64,000 nt of DNA from Luteimonas sp. BLCC-B24 (lineage in GTDB: Bacteria; Pseudomonadota; Gammaproteobacteria; Xanthomonadales; Xanthomonadaceae): NCBI RefSeq assembly GCF_028550595.1, contig NZ_JAQQGN010000007.1, forward strand, positions 120,468 through 184,467, read 5' to 3'. A model generated the notes under the pieces. That model had not been told where the DNA came from. It worked only from the letters and a program-made list of their open reading frames with translations, and searched no databases. Shown here one piece after another: positions 35,365 to 43,572 of the stretch (within the stretch, counting starts at the first letter, position 1; each line of letters begins with the position of its first letter). Made by a program: the position numbers and the translations under genes.

Positions 35365-35880
35365 GCACGCAGTGTAGCGGTCCCCTACATCGCGTGATCG
35401 GGCGGAAAGACTTGCAGGCCCAACCTGTCTTGAGTTGGATGAAAACGCTGCAAGTGCCCGAAATGAAAGCACTTACGGCTTATCCACACAGCCTGTGGAT
35501 AAGCCTGTGCATGAACGTGCCGAAGCGGGTTTTTGTGCGGTGTTCAGGCCCCGATGGGGTCGGTTGGACAAAAAAGTGCCAAGTTCGAATTCTTGAGAAT
35601 TATCAATCACTTGGCCGTGAAACATTGTTGTCATGCAGCATGCGGAGCCCGCGGCTTTCAGCGAAATGACAGCAATGTGAGTCCTGTGAACAACCCGCGG
35701 GGCAATGCGCGCGCGTGGAACGTGGGCACTCGCGGATGTCAAGCATGGGCGGGCGCGGCGGGGCGGCTATGATGCCCCGTCCGTTTTCCAGGTGGCAGGC
35801 GCATTTCCTCCCAGACCGTTCCGTCCGCCGTTTCGTCCGCGGCCGCCGCGTTCCTGCGTGGAGTCGAGCGCCGGGCCGCC
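35365..35880. other. Unusually AT-rich 500-bp noncoding region upstream of priA
   Basis: No convincing gene: the frames here lack family motifs and codon bias. The stretch 35480-35690 is visibly AT-richer than its surroundings (for example AAAAAAGTG, GAATTCTTGAGAATTATCAATC). It holds two perfect DnaA boxes in inverted order, two near-matches (TGTGCATGA at 35506-35514, TGTGAACAA at 35685-35693), and presumably the priA promoter. From about 35773 the bases may already encode the N-terminus of the next gene. Confidence 0.6.
35478..35504. promoter_or_regulatory. Inverted pair of consensus DnaA boxes
   Basis: TTATCCACA at 35480-35488 and TGTGGATAA at 35494-35502 are exact consensus DnaA boxes facing each other; with flanks they form an 11-bp perfect inverted repeat with a 5-bp spacer (CAGCC). 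Could regulate priA, titrate DnaA or belong to an origin-like region. Confidence 0.75.
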
Positions 35881-36783
35881 GTGTTCGCCCAGTGGCAGAG
35901 CGGCGACATCGAGACCGGAGACGCGGCGCTGGCGCGCGCGATGGCGGGGTTCGTCGCGCTGGCGCCGAAGGCCGCCTTCGCCGAATGGCCGCGGCGCTTC
36001 TGGGGTCTGCTGCTCGCGGCCCCGGGCCTGCGCGCGCCGCATGCGCTGGGCGCCGAGGGCGACGGCCTGCCGGCGCTGGCGGGGCTCGCCGGCGGGCCGC
36101 GGGTCACGGTGCTGCTGCGGCTGGTGGCCGGGCTGGCCGAGCACGAGGCGGCCGCGGTGCTCGGCGTGTCCCGCGCGACCTACCGGCTGGGCCTGCAGCG
36201 TGCGCTGCCGCATCTGGCCGACGGCGCTCCCGATGCGGACGCCTGGCGCACGCTGTCGGCGTCGATCCAGGCCGAGATCCGCGCACTGCCGCCCGATCGG
36301 CTCACCCGCCTGGCGGGCCTGCGCGAAGCGGCCCTGCGCGGGGAAGCGATCCCGCCGCGCCGGTTCCCGCTCGCCGCGCCGCCCGTCGAGCCCGCGGGCG
36401 CGGTGGTGCCGCGGCGCCCGGCCCCGTGGATGTGGCCGGCCGCCGCCGCGGTCGTGATCGCCACCCTGGCTGCACTCGCCTGGACCTGGGTGGGGACGGG
36501 CAGCGACGGGCTGGACGGGGACACCCAGATCCGCATCGACGCGCTGCCCGACGCCGAGGCCCCGGCGGCCCGCTACGACGAGGCGCTGGACCTGCTGATC
36601 GAACCCGATTTCGAACTGCTGATCGCGCCCGAGGACGGCGCCGAGTGGCGGACCGATCCGGCCTTTCACGCCTGGCTCGCGGCGCGGCTCGAACTGCCGC
36701 AGGACAACACCGAGGATGTCCACCTCGAATCCCGCGACGACGGGGCCGACGATGCACCGGAGACCAGCGATGCGGATCTCTGA
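35881..36783 (+). CDS. Membrane-anchored sigma-region-4-like HTH protein
   Basis: 300 residues from a GTG at 35881. Residues about 60-105 (VTVLLRLVAGLAEHEAAAVLGVSRATYRLGLQRALPHL) resemble the region-4 helix-turn-helix of ECF sigma factors. A single membrane helix sits near 185-205 (WPAAAAVVIATLAALAWTW), followed by a small acidic C-terminal domain. The protein-like sequence AAAAFLRGVERRAA continues upstream in frame, so the true start is probably earlier. Overlaps the DUF3106 gene by 14 nt. Likely a regulator or anti-sigma-like partner; function unknown. Confidence 0.68.
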   Translation: MFAQWQSGDIETGDAALARAMAGFVALAPKAAFAEWPRRFWGLLLAAPGLRAPHALGAEGDGLPALAGLAGGPRVTVLLRLVAGLAEHEAAAVLGVSRATYRLGLQRALPHLADGAPDADAWRTLSASIQAEIRALPPDRLTRLAGLREAALRGEAIPPRRFPLAAPPVEPAGAVVPRRPAPWMWPAAAAVVIATLAALAWTWVGTGSDGLDGDTQIRIDALPDAEAPAARYDEALDLLIEPDFELLIAPEDGAEWRTDPAFHAWLAARLELPQDNTEDVHLESRDDGADDAPETSDADL

Positions 36784-37399
36784 GGCCCTTCGGCGCACCG
36801 CCTGTGCGGCGCTGCTGCTGGTCGGCGGCGCCGCCGTGGCACTGCCTGCCGGCCTGCCGTGGGCGGCCCTGCCGGCCGCGGACCGGGATCGCCTGACCGC
36901 GCGTGCCGCCCGCCTGCAGGCGATGTCGCCGGCCGAGCGTGACGCGTTCGCCGCGCGTGTCGCGGCCTGGCGCGCGCTGCCGGCCCCGGAGCGGGAGCGG
37001 CGGCGGATCGCCTTCGAGGCCGTCGAGGCCATGCCGCACCCCGAGCGGGCGCGCCTGCAGCAGGCCGCCGCGCAGTTCGCCGCGCTACCTGACGACGCCC
37101 GGCAGGCGCTGCGCCTGGAGTTCGATCAGCTCGACCTCGGCCTGCGGCGCGGTTGGCTGCTCGGCCCGACCCTCGGAGCCGAATGGCCAGCGCTGCATCC
37201 GCTGTTCGCGGCGATGCCGGCCGAGCAGCACGCGCCGGCGATGCTCGCACTGCGGGCCGCGTCGACGCAGGCCCGCGCCGATCTCGCCGTGCTCGCCCAG
37301 CGCACGCCGCCGCACGAGCGCGACGCGTTGCGCGCGCAGTGGCTGGCGGTCGCGCCCGGCGCCCGCGATGCGTGGCTGCGCGCGCGCGTGGATCCCTGA
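36770..37399 (+). CDS. DUF3106 domain-containing exported protein
   Basis: 209 residues from an ATG inside the end of the previous gene. Signal peptide about 1-25 (LRRTACAALLLVGGAAVA). The mature part has repeated segments around LPAADRDRLTARAARLQAMSPAERDAFAARVAAWRALPAPERERRR, matching the PxERxxxxxR pattern of DUF3106. Helical, probably periplasmic. Translational coupling to the sigma-like protein suggests a shared, unknown role. Confidence 0.83.
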   Translation: MRISEALRRTACAALLLVGGAAVALPAGLPWAALPAADRDRLTARAARLQAMSPAERDAFAARVAAWRALPAPERERRRIAFEAVEAMPHPERARLQQAAAQFAALPDDARQALRLEFDQLDLGLRRGWLLGPTLGAEWPALHPLFAAMPAEQHAPAMLALRAASTQARADLAVLAQRTPPHERDALRAQWLAVAPGARDAWLRARVDP

Positions 37400-37514
37400 C
37401 GCGCCGGCCTCGCCACAGGCGACGCGCCGGTCGATGCGACCGGCACATCGCGGCTGCCGGCCGAGGCCCCTCGTACCGGCGCGCCACCGCGTCAGCGCGC
37501 ACGCATCCGTCCGT

Positions 37515-38690
37515 TCAGAGGGCGTAGAGCGCGTAGCCCGCCATCGGGATCGCCACGCTGAGGAACAGCGCGAAGTAGAGCTGGCCGATCACCGCGAACT
37601 TCACCAGCGTCCAGGGCCAGGACTGGCGATAGACGCGCTTCTGCATCACCAGCAGATACACCGGCAGCGCCCACAGCAGCAGCGTGCGCACCCAGCCCAG
37701 GCCCTGCGCCGCCCAGGCGGCACGGGGCGCCAGCCATTCCGACGCCAGCGTGCAGGCGAAGGCGAGCAGCAGGCCGAGCATCAACGCCGCGTGGCTGTAG
37801 AGGCCGATCACCACGTGTTCGAGATACAGGCGGCCCCTGAAGAGGTAGAACAGCTTGAGCAGGACCGCGAACAAGGGCACGAGAATGAACAGCGCCGTCG
37901 GCGCGACGCCGAGCAGCGCGCGGCTGTAGGCGCCCGGATCGTCGCCCAGACGATCGAGATTGCGTGCGATCCGTTCTCCGACCGGTCCGCCCATCACCGG
38001 GGCATCGCGGCGTCGCGCCGGCCGGGTGTCGGCGGCCTCCGGCGCCGGCGGCGTCGTCCCCGCCGCCCGCTCCGCGCCCGCCGGCGCCTCGGGCGACGAG
38101 GCGCCGTCCTTCAGTGCGGCGAGCCGCGCCTCGGCGCGCTGGCGCACCTCCACTTCCGCGGCGTCGAGACGCGCCGACACCCCCGGCACCGCGCCGGTGA
38201 TGCGGCGGGCTTCACGGATGTCGGCCAGCACGCCGTCGCGGATCGCCACCACGTCGCTGCCGGTCGCGGCCTGCGCGAGCGCCTGTTCGACGTCGTCGGT
38301 CTGCACCGTGTTGTCGGCATCGAAGCCGAGCATCGCGTCCTGGACGACGAACTTGGCCACGAAGAACGTCAGCAGGGTCAGGATCACGAACAGCCGCATG
38401 GGCGCCACGTAGCGCACGCGGTGGCCGGCGAGATAGCGGTTGGCGATGCGGCCCGGCACGAACAGATCGCGCACGGTGCGGAAGATCCGGCCGTCGAGAT
38501 GCCAGAACGATTCGAACACTTCCTCGATCGCATGGCCCACGTGGCGGACCGGACTGTGCGTGGACTGGCCGCAGGCGTGGCAGTAGTGGCCGTGCAATGG
38601 CGTCGCGCAGTTCTCGCAGGCGGCCGGCGCGGCGTGCGCGTCGGCCACGGGCAGGGCCGGCGGGCCGTCCAGCGGTACGGGATGGGACAT
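37515..38690 (-). CDS. DUF3667-type membrane protein with zinc ribbon
   Basis: 391 residues from an ATG at 38690. An N-terminal zinc ribbon CENCATPLHGHYCHACGQ (about residues 24-41) is followed by HAIEEVFESFWHLDGRIFRTVRDLFVPGRIANRYLAGHR, the signature of DUF3667, then a membrane helix (MRLFVILTLLTFFVAKFVV), a long soluble loop with charged and Ala/Pro-rich sequence (about 145-255), and four more helices at the C-terminus. Function unknown. Divergent from the MATE gene. Confidence 0.85.
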   Translation of the reverse strand: MSHPVPLDGPPALPVADAHAAPAACENCATPLHGHYCHACGQSTHSPVRHVGHAIEEVFESFWHLDGRIFRTVRDLFVPGRIANRYLAGHRVRYVAPMRLFVILTLLTFFVAKFVVQDAMLGFDADNTVQTDDVEQALAQAATGSDVVAIRDGVLADIREARRITGAVPGVSARLDAAEVEVRQRAEARLAALKDGASSPEAPAGAERAAGTTPPAPEAADTRPARRRDAPVMGGPVGERIARNLDRLGDDPGAYSRALLGVAPTALFILVPLFAVLLKLFYLFRGRLYLEHVVIGLYSHAALMLGLLLAFACTLASEWLAPRAAWAAQGLGWVRTLLLWALPVYLLVMQKRVYRQSWPWTLVKFAVIGQLYFALFLSVAIPMAGYALYAL

Positions 38691-38830
38691 GGCGTGCCTC
38701 GGTTGGGATCGGGCGATGCACGGCGCTCCCCGGCGCACATCGCAGGCCCGGGCTAACATACCGGCCCTTCGCGCCCCGGCGCCAGCGCACGCATCGGGTC
38801 GTTCGCGCGGCCGCAGTCGCAGGCGTCGTC

Positions 38831-40222
38831 ATGTCCAGCCCCGTCCCCGTTCCGCGCTTCGGCCACGAGGTGCGCAGAACCGCCGTTCTGTCCGCGCCCC
38901 TGGTGCTCGGGCATCTCGCCACCGGCCTGATCGGCTTCGTCGACAGCGTCATCGCCGGCCACCACAGCACCACCACCCTGGCCGCGGTGGCCGTGGGCAC
39001 GGCGATCTTCTGGCTGCCGATGATGGTGCCGATGGGCACGCTGATGGCGGTGCCCCCGTCGGTGTCGCAGCTCGACGGCAGCGGACGGCGCGCCGAGGTC
39101 GGCCCGCTGTTCCGCCAGGCCCTGTGGCTGGCCGCGGGGCTCGGCGTGCTGCTGTTCGGCCTGCTGTCGCTGCTCGCCGGCGCGCTCGGACCGTTCGGCA
39201 TCGCCCCGGAAATCGTGCCCGGCGCGACCGCATTCCTGCACGGCATCCGCTGGGGCGTGCCGGCGCTGACGCTGTACTTCTGCATGCGCTATCTCAGCGA
39301 CGGTCTGCACTGGACCCTGCCGACGATGGTGTTCGGTTTCGGCGGCCTGCTGGTGCTGGTGCCGATGGGCTATGCGCTGGCGTTCGGCTGGGGGCCGCTG
39401 CCCGAACGCGGCGCCGGCGGGCTGGGCCTGGCCTCGGCGCTGATGATGTGGACGCAGACGACGGCCTTCGCGCTCTATCTGGCGCGCGCGCGGCGCTTCC
39501 GGCCGTATGCACTGTTCACCCGCTTCGATGCGCCGCAGTGGCCGGCCATCCGCTCGCTGCTGCGCACCGGGCTGCCGATCGGCGTGACGGTGACGATGGA
39601 AGGCAGCCTGTTCGTCGTCACCGCGCTGCTGACCGGCCGGCTGGGCGAGGTGGAGGCGGCGGCGCATCAGATCGCGATCAACGTGGCGGCGCTGTGCTTC
39701 ATGGTCCCGTTCGGCCTCGCGGAAGCGACCACGGTGCGCGTGGGCCACGCGCTCGGGCGCGGCCTGGGCAGCGACGGCGTGCGCCGCGCCGGCTTCGCCG
39801 GGCTGGCCTTGGTGCTGGTCACGCAGACGCTGTCGGGGATCGCACTGCTGCTGGGCCATGACCACGTGGTGCGGATCTACACCCAGGACGCCGCGGTGGC
39901 CACGCTGGCCGGGACCCTGCTGCTGTACGCAGCGGCGTTCCAGTTTCCCGACGGCATCCAGGCGCTGTCGGCCGGCGCGCTGCGCGGCCTCAAGGACACC
40001 CGCGTGCCGATGGTGCTGGCGGCGGCCGCGTACTGGGGCGTGGGCATGAGCCTCGGCGCCGGCCTGGGCCTGGGCCTCGGCTGGGGGCCGCAGGGTATGT
40101 GGCTCGGCCTGATCGCCGGGCTGACCGTCGCCGCGGTGCTGCTGGGCGTGCGCTTCCTGCGCAGCAGCCGCCGGGTGGCCGTGCCCCTGCTCGCCGCGCC
40201 GGGCGGGGCGCCGTCAGGATGA
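38831..40222 (+). CDS. MATE-family multidrug/cation antiporter
   Basis: 463 residues from an ATG at 38831; the longer frame overlaps the opposite gene. About twelve membrane helices. Family features: LSAPLVLGHLATGLIGFVDSVIAGHHSTTTLAAVAVG at the N-terminus, LPIGVTVTMEGSLFVVTALLTGRLGEVEAAAHQIAINV at the start of the second half, and DGIQALSAGALRGLKDTRVPM. NorM-like. Exports cationic drugs in exchange for Na+ or H+; the specific substrate is unknown. Confidence 0.9.
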   Translation: MSSPVPVPRFGHEVRRTAVLSAPLVLGHLATGLIGFVDSVIAGHHSTTTLAAVAVGTAIFWLPMMVPMGTLMAVPPSVSQLDGSGRRAEVGPLFRQALWLAAGLGVLLFGLLSLLAGALGPFGIAPEIVPGATAFLHGIRWGVPALTLYFCMRYLSDGLHWTLPTMVFGFGGLLVLVPMGYALAFGWGPLPERGAGGLGLASALMMWTQTTAFALYLARARRFRPYALFTRFDAPQWPAIRSLLRTGLPIGVTVTMEGSLFVVTALLTGRLGEVEAAAHQIAINVAALCFMVPFGLAEATTVRVGHALGRGLGSDGVRRAGFAGLALVLVTQTLSGIALLLGHDHVVRIYTQDAAVATLAGTLLLYAAAFQFPDGIQALSAGALRGLKDTRVPMVLAAAAYWGVGMSLGAGLGLGLGWGPQGMWLGLIAGLTVAAVLLGVRFLRSSRRVAVPLLAAPGGAPSG

Positions 40223-40372
40223 CGGCGTTCCCTGCGCCGCAGTGACCTCCGGCGCATGCATCCGGCCGCGCCGGCGGGTTAGGCTGCCGACGTTGCCACC
40301 CCCGGTGCACTGCGGTCGGCGCGGTTTCGCCGCGATCACCGGTTTACTTTTTCTGTTGGAGTCGTATCGAGC

Positions 40373-42271
40373 ATGAGCACTGTGCCGCCGCCACGCGCGC
40401 CGTTGACGCGCGTCTTCATCGGCCTTTGGGACGGAATGAACTTCATCCGTCGGCTGACCCTCAATCTGCTGTTCTTCGGGTTGCTGCTGCTGATCGCGCT
40501 GGTGGTGCTGGTGGCGATGTTCGGCCGCGGCTCGCGTCCGGCGCCGCTGCTCGAGCGCACGACGCTGGTGCTCGCGCCCGAGGGGGCGCTGGTGGAGCAG
40601 TACCGGACCGATCCTTTCATGCGTGCGCTGGCCGAAAGCGGCGGCGGTGGCGTGGGCGAGGTGCAGCTGCGTGACGTTCTGCGCGCGCTGGAAGCGGCGA
40701 AGACCGACGACCGGATCGAGCGCGTGCTGCTGCGCACCGACCGCCTGACGTTCTCCGGCTATGCGGCGATGCGCGAAGTGGCCGACGCCATCGGCGAGGT
40801 GCGCGCGGCCGGCAAGCAGGTGGTCGCGTTCGGCGAGTACTTCGGGCAGCAGCAGTATCTGCTGGCGGCGCAGGCCGACGAGGTCTACCTCGACCCCGAG
40901 GGCGGCATGATGCTCGAGGGTCTCAGCGGCTATCGCCAGTACTACCGCGAGGCGCTCGAGGACAAGCTCGGCGTCGACGTGCACCTGTTCAAGGTGGGCG
41001 AATACAAGTCGGCGGCCGAGCCCTACATCCTCGACGGCGCCTCGCCGGAATCGAAGGAAGCCGATCTGTACTGGATGAACGACATCTGGCAGCGGCACAT
41101 CGCCGATATCGCCCGGGTGCGCGGCACCACGCCCGAGGCGCTCAATGCCGGCATCGCCACGCTGCCGCAGGGGATCGCCGCAGCGCAGGGCGACCTGGCG
41201 CAGTACGCGCTGGCGCAGAAGTTCGTCGACGGCCTCAAGACCCGCGAAGAGGTCGAGCAGCTGCTGGTCGAGCGCGGCGTCGCCGACGAGGACGCCGAGG
41301 GCGGCTTCCGCCAGGTCTCGATGCGCAATTTCCTGGCGCACGTGACGCCGGCCGGCGCGGCCGCGGAACGGCGCGCCCAGGTGGCCGTCGTCGTCGCCGA
41401 GGGCGGCATCACGGGCGGCGACCAGCCGCCGGGCACGATCGGCGGCGAGTCGACGTCGGCGCTGCTGCGCGAGGCACGCGAGGACGAGCACGTGAAGTCG
41501 GTGGTGCTGCGCGTGGATTCGGGCGGTGGCGAAGTGTTCGCGTCCGAGCAGATCCGCCGCGAGGTCGACGCGCTCAAGGCGGCCGGCAAGCCGGTGGTGG
41601 TGTCGATGGGCGACGTGGCGGCATCCGGCGGCTACTGGATCAGCATGAACGCCGACCGCATCTACGCCGATGCGTCGACGATCACCGGCTCGATCGGCAT
41701 CTTCGCGCTGGTGCCGACCTTCCCGCGCACGCTGGAGAAGATCGGCGTGCGCACCGACGGCGTCGGCACCACGCCGTACGCGGGCGCGTTCGATCTCACC
41801 CGCGAGCTGCAGCCCGAAGCCGGACAGGCGATCCAGGCGATCATCGATCGCGGCTACCGCAACTTCATCGGCAAGGTGGCCGACGCACGGGGTCGCAGCG
41901 CCGACGACATCGACCAGGTCGCCCGCGGACGCGTGTGGAGTGGCACCCAGGCACTGGAGCGCGGCCTGGTCGACGAACTGGGTGGGCTGCGCACGGCGAT
42001 CGCCAAGGCCGCCGAGCTGGGCGGACTGGAACCGGACCGCTTCCGCGTGCGCTATGTCGAGAAGTCGGCGACGCCGTTCGGTCGTCTGCTCAGCGGCTTC
42101 ATCGCCAGCCGCGCCGGCGGCTTGCTGGTCGGGCACAGCGATCTGGCGCGCACGCTGCTGGCGCGCGCGGTGCCGCGTGCGGAGCAGGATCTGCGCCTGC
42201 TCGAGAGCGTGATGACGCCGCAGCCGGGCCGCCCGGTGAAGGCGGTCGCCTACTGCTTCTGCGAACTCTGA
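40373..42271 (+). CDS. sppA: Signal peptide peptidase SppA, 67K type
   Basis: 632 residues, the tandem-repeat long form. N-terminal membrane anchor about 27-49 (LTLNLLFFGLLLLIALVVLVAMF). The catalytic dyad of long SppA is present: Lys212 in FKVGEYKSAAEPY and Ser418 in MGDVAASGGYWIS. DSGGGEVFASEQIR and GSIGIFALVPTF are also typical. Degrades remnant signal peptides in the membrane. Followed by a strong terminator at 42296. Confidence 0.94.
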   Translation: MSTVPPPRAPLTRVFIGLWDGMNFIRRLTLNLLFFGLLLLIALVVLVAMFGRGSRPAPLLERTTLVLAPEGALVEQYRTDPFMRALAESGGGGVGEVQLRDVLRALEAAKTDDRIERVLLRTDRLTFSGYAAMREVADAIGEVRAAGKQVVAFGEYFGQQQYLLAAQADEVYLDPEGGMMLEGLSGYRQYYREALEDKLGVDVHLFKVGEYKSAAEPYILDGASPESKEADLYWMNDIWQRHIADIARVRGTTPEALNAGIATLPQGIAAAQGDLAQYALAQKFVDGLKTREEVEQLLVERGVADEDAEGGFRQVSMRNFLAHVTPAGAAAERRAQVAVVVAEGGITGGDQPPGTIGGESTSALLREAREDEHVKSVVLRVDSGGGEVFASEQIRREVDALKAAGKPVVVSMGDVAASGGYWISMNADRIYADASTITGSIGIFALVPTFPRTLEKIGVRTDGVGTTPYAGAFDLTRELQPEAGQAIQAIIDRGYRNFIGKVADARGRSADDIDQVARGRVWSGTQALERGLVDELGGLRTAIAKAAELGGLEPDRFRVRYVEKSATPFGRLLSGFIASRAGGLLVGHSDLARTLLARAVPRAEQDLRLLESVMTPQPGRPVKAVAYCFCEL

Positions 42272-42295
42272 GTTCGCACACGCATCGAAATGCGA

Positions 42296-42320
42296 ACGGC
42301 CCGCCAATGGCGGGCCGTTT
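42296..42320. terminator. Terminator after sppA
   Basis: ACGGCCCGCC, loop AAT, GGCGGGCCGT, then TT. Ten-bp perfect stem 25 bp after the sppA stop, between convergent sppA and kdgK. Confidence 0.8.
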
Positions 42321-42356
42321 CGCGTTCTGCGGATGCGCCCTCATGCGGCGCGCGGA

Positions 42357-43379
42357 TCAGCGCCTGACGTCGAGCCGCCCGCTGTCGACGAGGGCAGCGA
42401 CGTCGTCCACGCCGACCAGATTGAAGTCGCCCGGCACGCTGTGCTTGAGCCGCGCGGCGGCCAGGCCGAACGCCAGGGCGCGGCCGTCGTCCATGCCGCT
42501 CAGCACGCCGTGCAGCACGCCGGCGGTGAACGCATCGCCGCCGCCGATGCGATCGACGATGCCGTCCACCGGCTGCGGCGCGATGTGATGGACCTGGCCC
42601 GTGCGATGCACCAGCAGCGCGCCCAGCGTGTGCGCGTCGACGCTGTGCACCTCGCGCTGGGTGCAGGCGATGCGCTGCAGATGCGGAAACGCCGCGAACG
42701 CGCGTTCCGCAGCGGCCCGCGTCCGCTCGACCGATGTGTCCGCCGGTGCGCCCTCGGCGCCGAGCACCAGATCCACGTCGCGATGGTCGATGAAGGCGAT
42801 ATCGGCCTCGGCCAGCAACGCATGCAGCAGGGGCGCGGGGCGGTTGTTCCAGGTGGCCCAGAGCTTGGGGCGGAAGTTACCGTCAAACGACACCAGCGCG
42901 CCGGCGGCACGCGCGGCACGTACCGCCTCGGTCGCCGCCTCGGCGCTGTGCGGGCCGACGGCGGCGGTCACGCCCGAGACGTGCAGGCAATCGGTGCCGG
43001 CGAGCAGGGTCGGCCAGTCGTAGTCGGCAGCCGGCGCGAGTGCGAACGCCGAGCCCGCGCGGTCGTAGACCACGTCGCTCGGCCGCACGCCGGCGCCTGC
43101 GGCGAAGAAGTACAGCCCCATCCGTCCGCCGGACCGCCGTATCCGGGAGACGTCGACACCGTGGCGGCGCAGTTCACCCAGGGCGGCCGCGCCCAGCGCG
43201 TTGTCCGCCACGGTGCCTGCGAGTGCACTGTCGTGGCCGAACCGGGCCAGCGACACCGCGACGTTCGCCTCGGCCCCGCCGATGTGCACCTGCAGCCGGT
43301 GCGACTGCAGCAGCAGTTCGCGGTCCGGCGCACCGAGGCGCAGCAGGAGTTCGCCGAAACACAGAATGCGCTTGCCCAT
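42357..43379 (-). CDS. kdgK: 2-dehydro-3-deoxygluconate kinase (PfkB family)
   Basis: 340 residues. Starts MGKRILCFGELLLRL and has IGGAEANVAVSLARFG (sugar-binding), SFDGNFRPKLW (typical of KDG kinases) and the C-terminal DRIGGGDAFTAGVLHG with the catalytic Asp and anion hole. Phosphorylates 2-keto-3-deoxygluconate to KDPG, the exit from pectin/alginate uronate degradation into the Entner-Doudoroff pathway. It is divergent from a TonB receptor gene with a 193-bp shared control region, consistent with co-regulation. Confidence 0.88.
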   Translation of the reverse strand: MGKRILCFGELLLRLGAPDRELLLQSHRLQVHIGGAEANVAVSLARFGHDSALAGTVADNALGAAALGELRRHGVDVSRIRRSGGRMGLYFFAAGAGVRPSDVVYDRAGSAFALAPAADYDWPTLLAGTDCLHVSGVTAAVGPHSAEAATEAVRAARAAGALVSFDGNFRPKLWATWNNRPAPLLHALLAEADIAFIDHRDVDLVLGAEGAPADTSVERTRAAAERAFAAFPHLQRIACTQREVHSVDAHTLGALLVHRTGQVHHIAPQPVDGIVDRIGGGDAFTAGVLHGVLSGMDDGRALAFGLAAARLKHSVPGDFNLVGVDDVAALVDSGRLDVRR

Positions 43380-43439
43380 CGTCCCGCTGTCCTCGCCTCG
43401 TGCCGCCGACGCGGCGTTAAAAATGTGTCGCGCCGCAGC

Positions 43440-43500
43440 ATGCTTCTCAGAAAACGTTCTGATAGCGTTTGGCCCGCGGTGTCATTCCGGGCACCGGCGG
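43440..43500. promoter_or_regulatory. Divergent control region with palindromic operator candidates
   Basis: Between kdgK and the first TonB receptor. Contains AAACG-N9-CGTTT (43451-43469 area) and CGGTG-TCATTCCGGG-CACCG (43477-43496) which includes GGTGTCAT (43478-43485). GGTGTCAT recurs upstream of the second receptor (46604-46611) and, inverted, before the hydratase-TRAP operon (59685-59692). No regulator gene is seen in the window. Confidence 0.5.
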
Positions 43501-43572
43501 CCACCTTAGCAAGCGCGCCCTCGCAGTCAAGACGCGCCACACAACATGCTTCGCACCCTGGGAGGGGACGAG

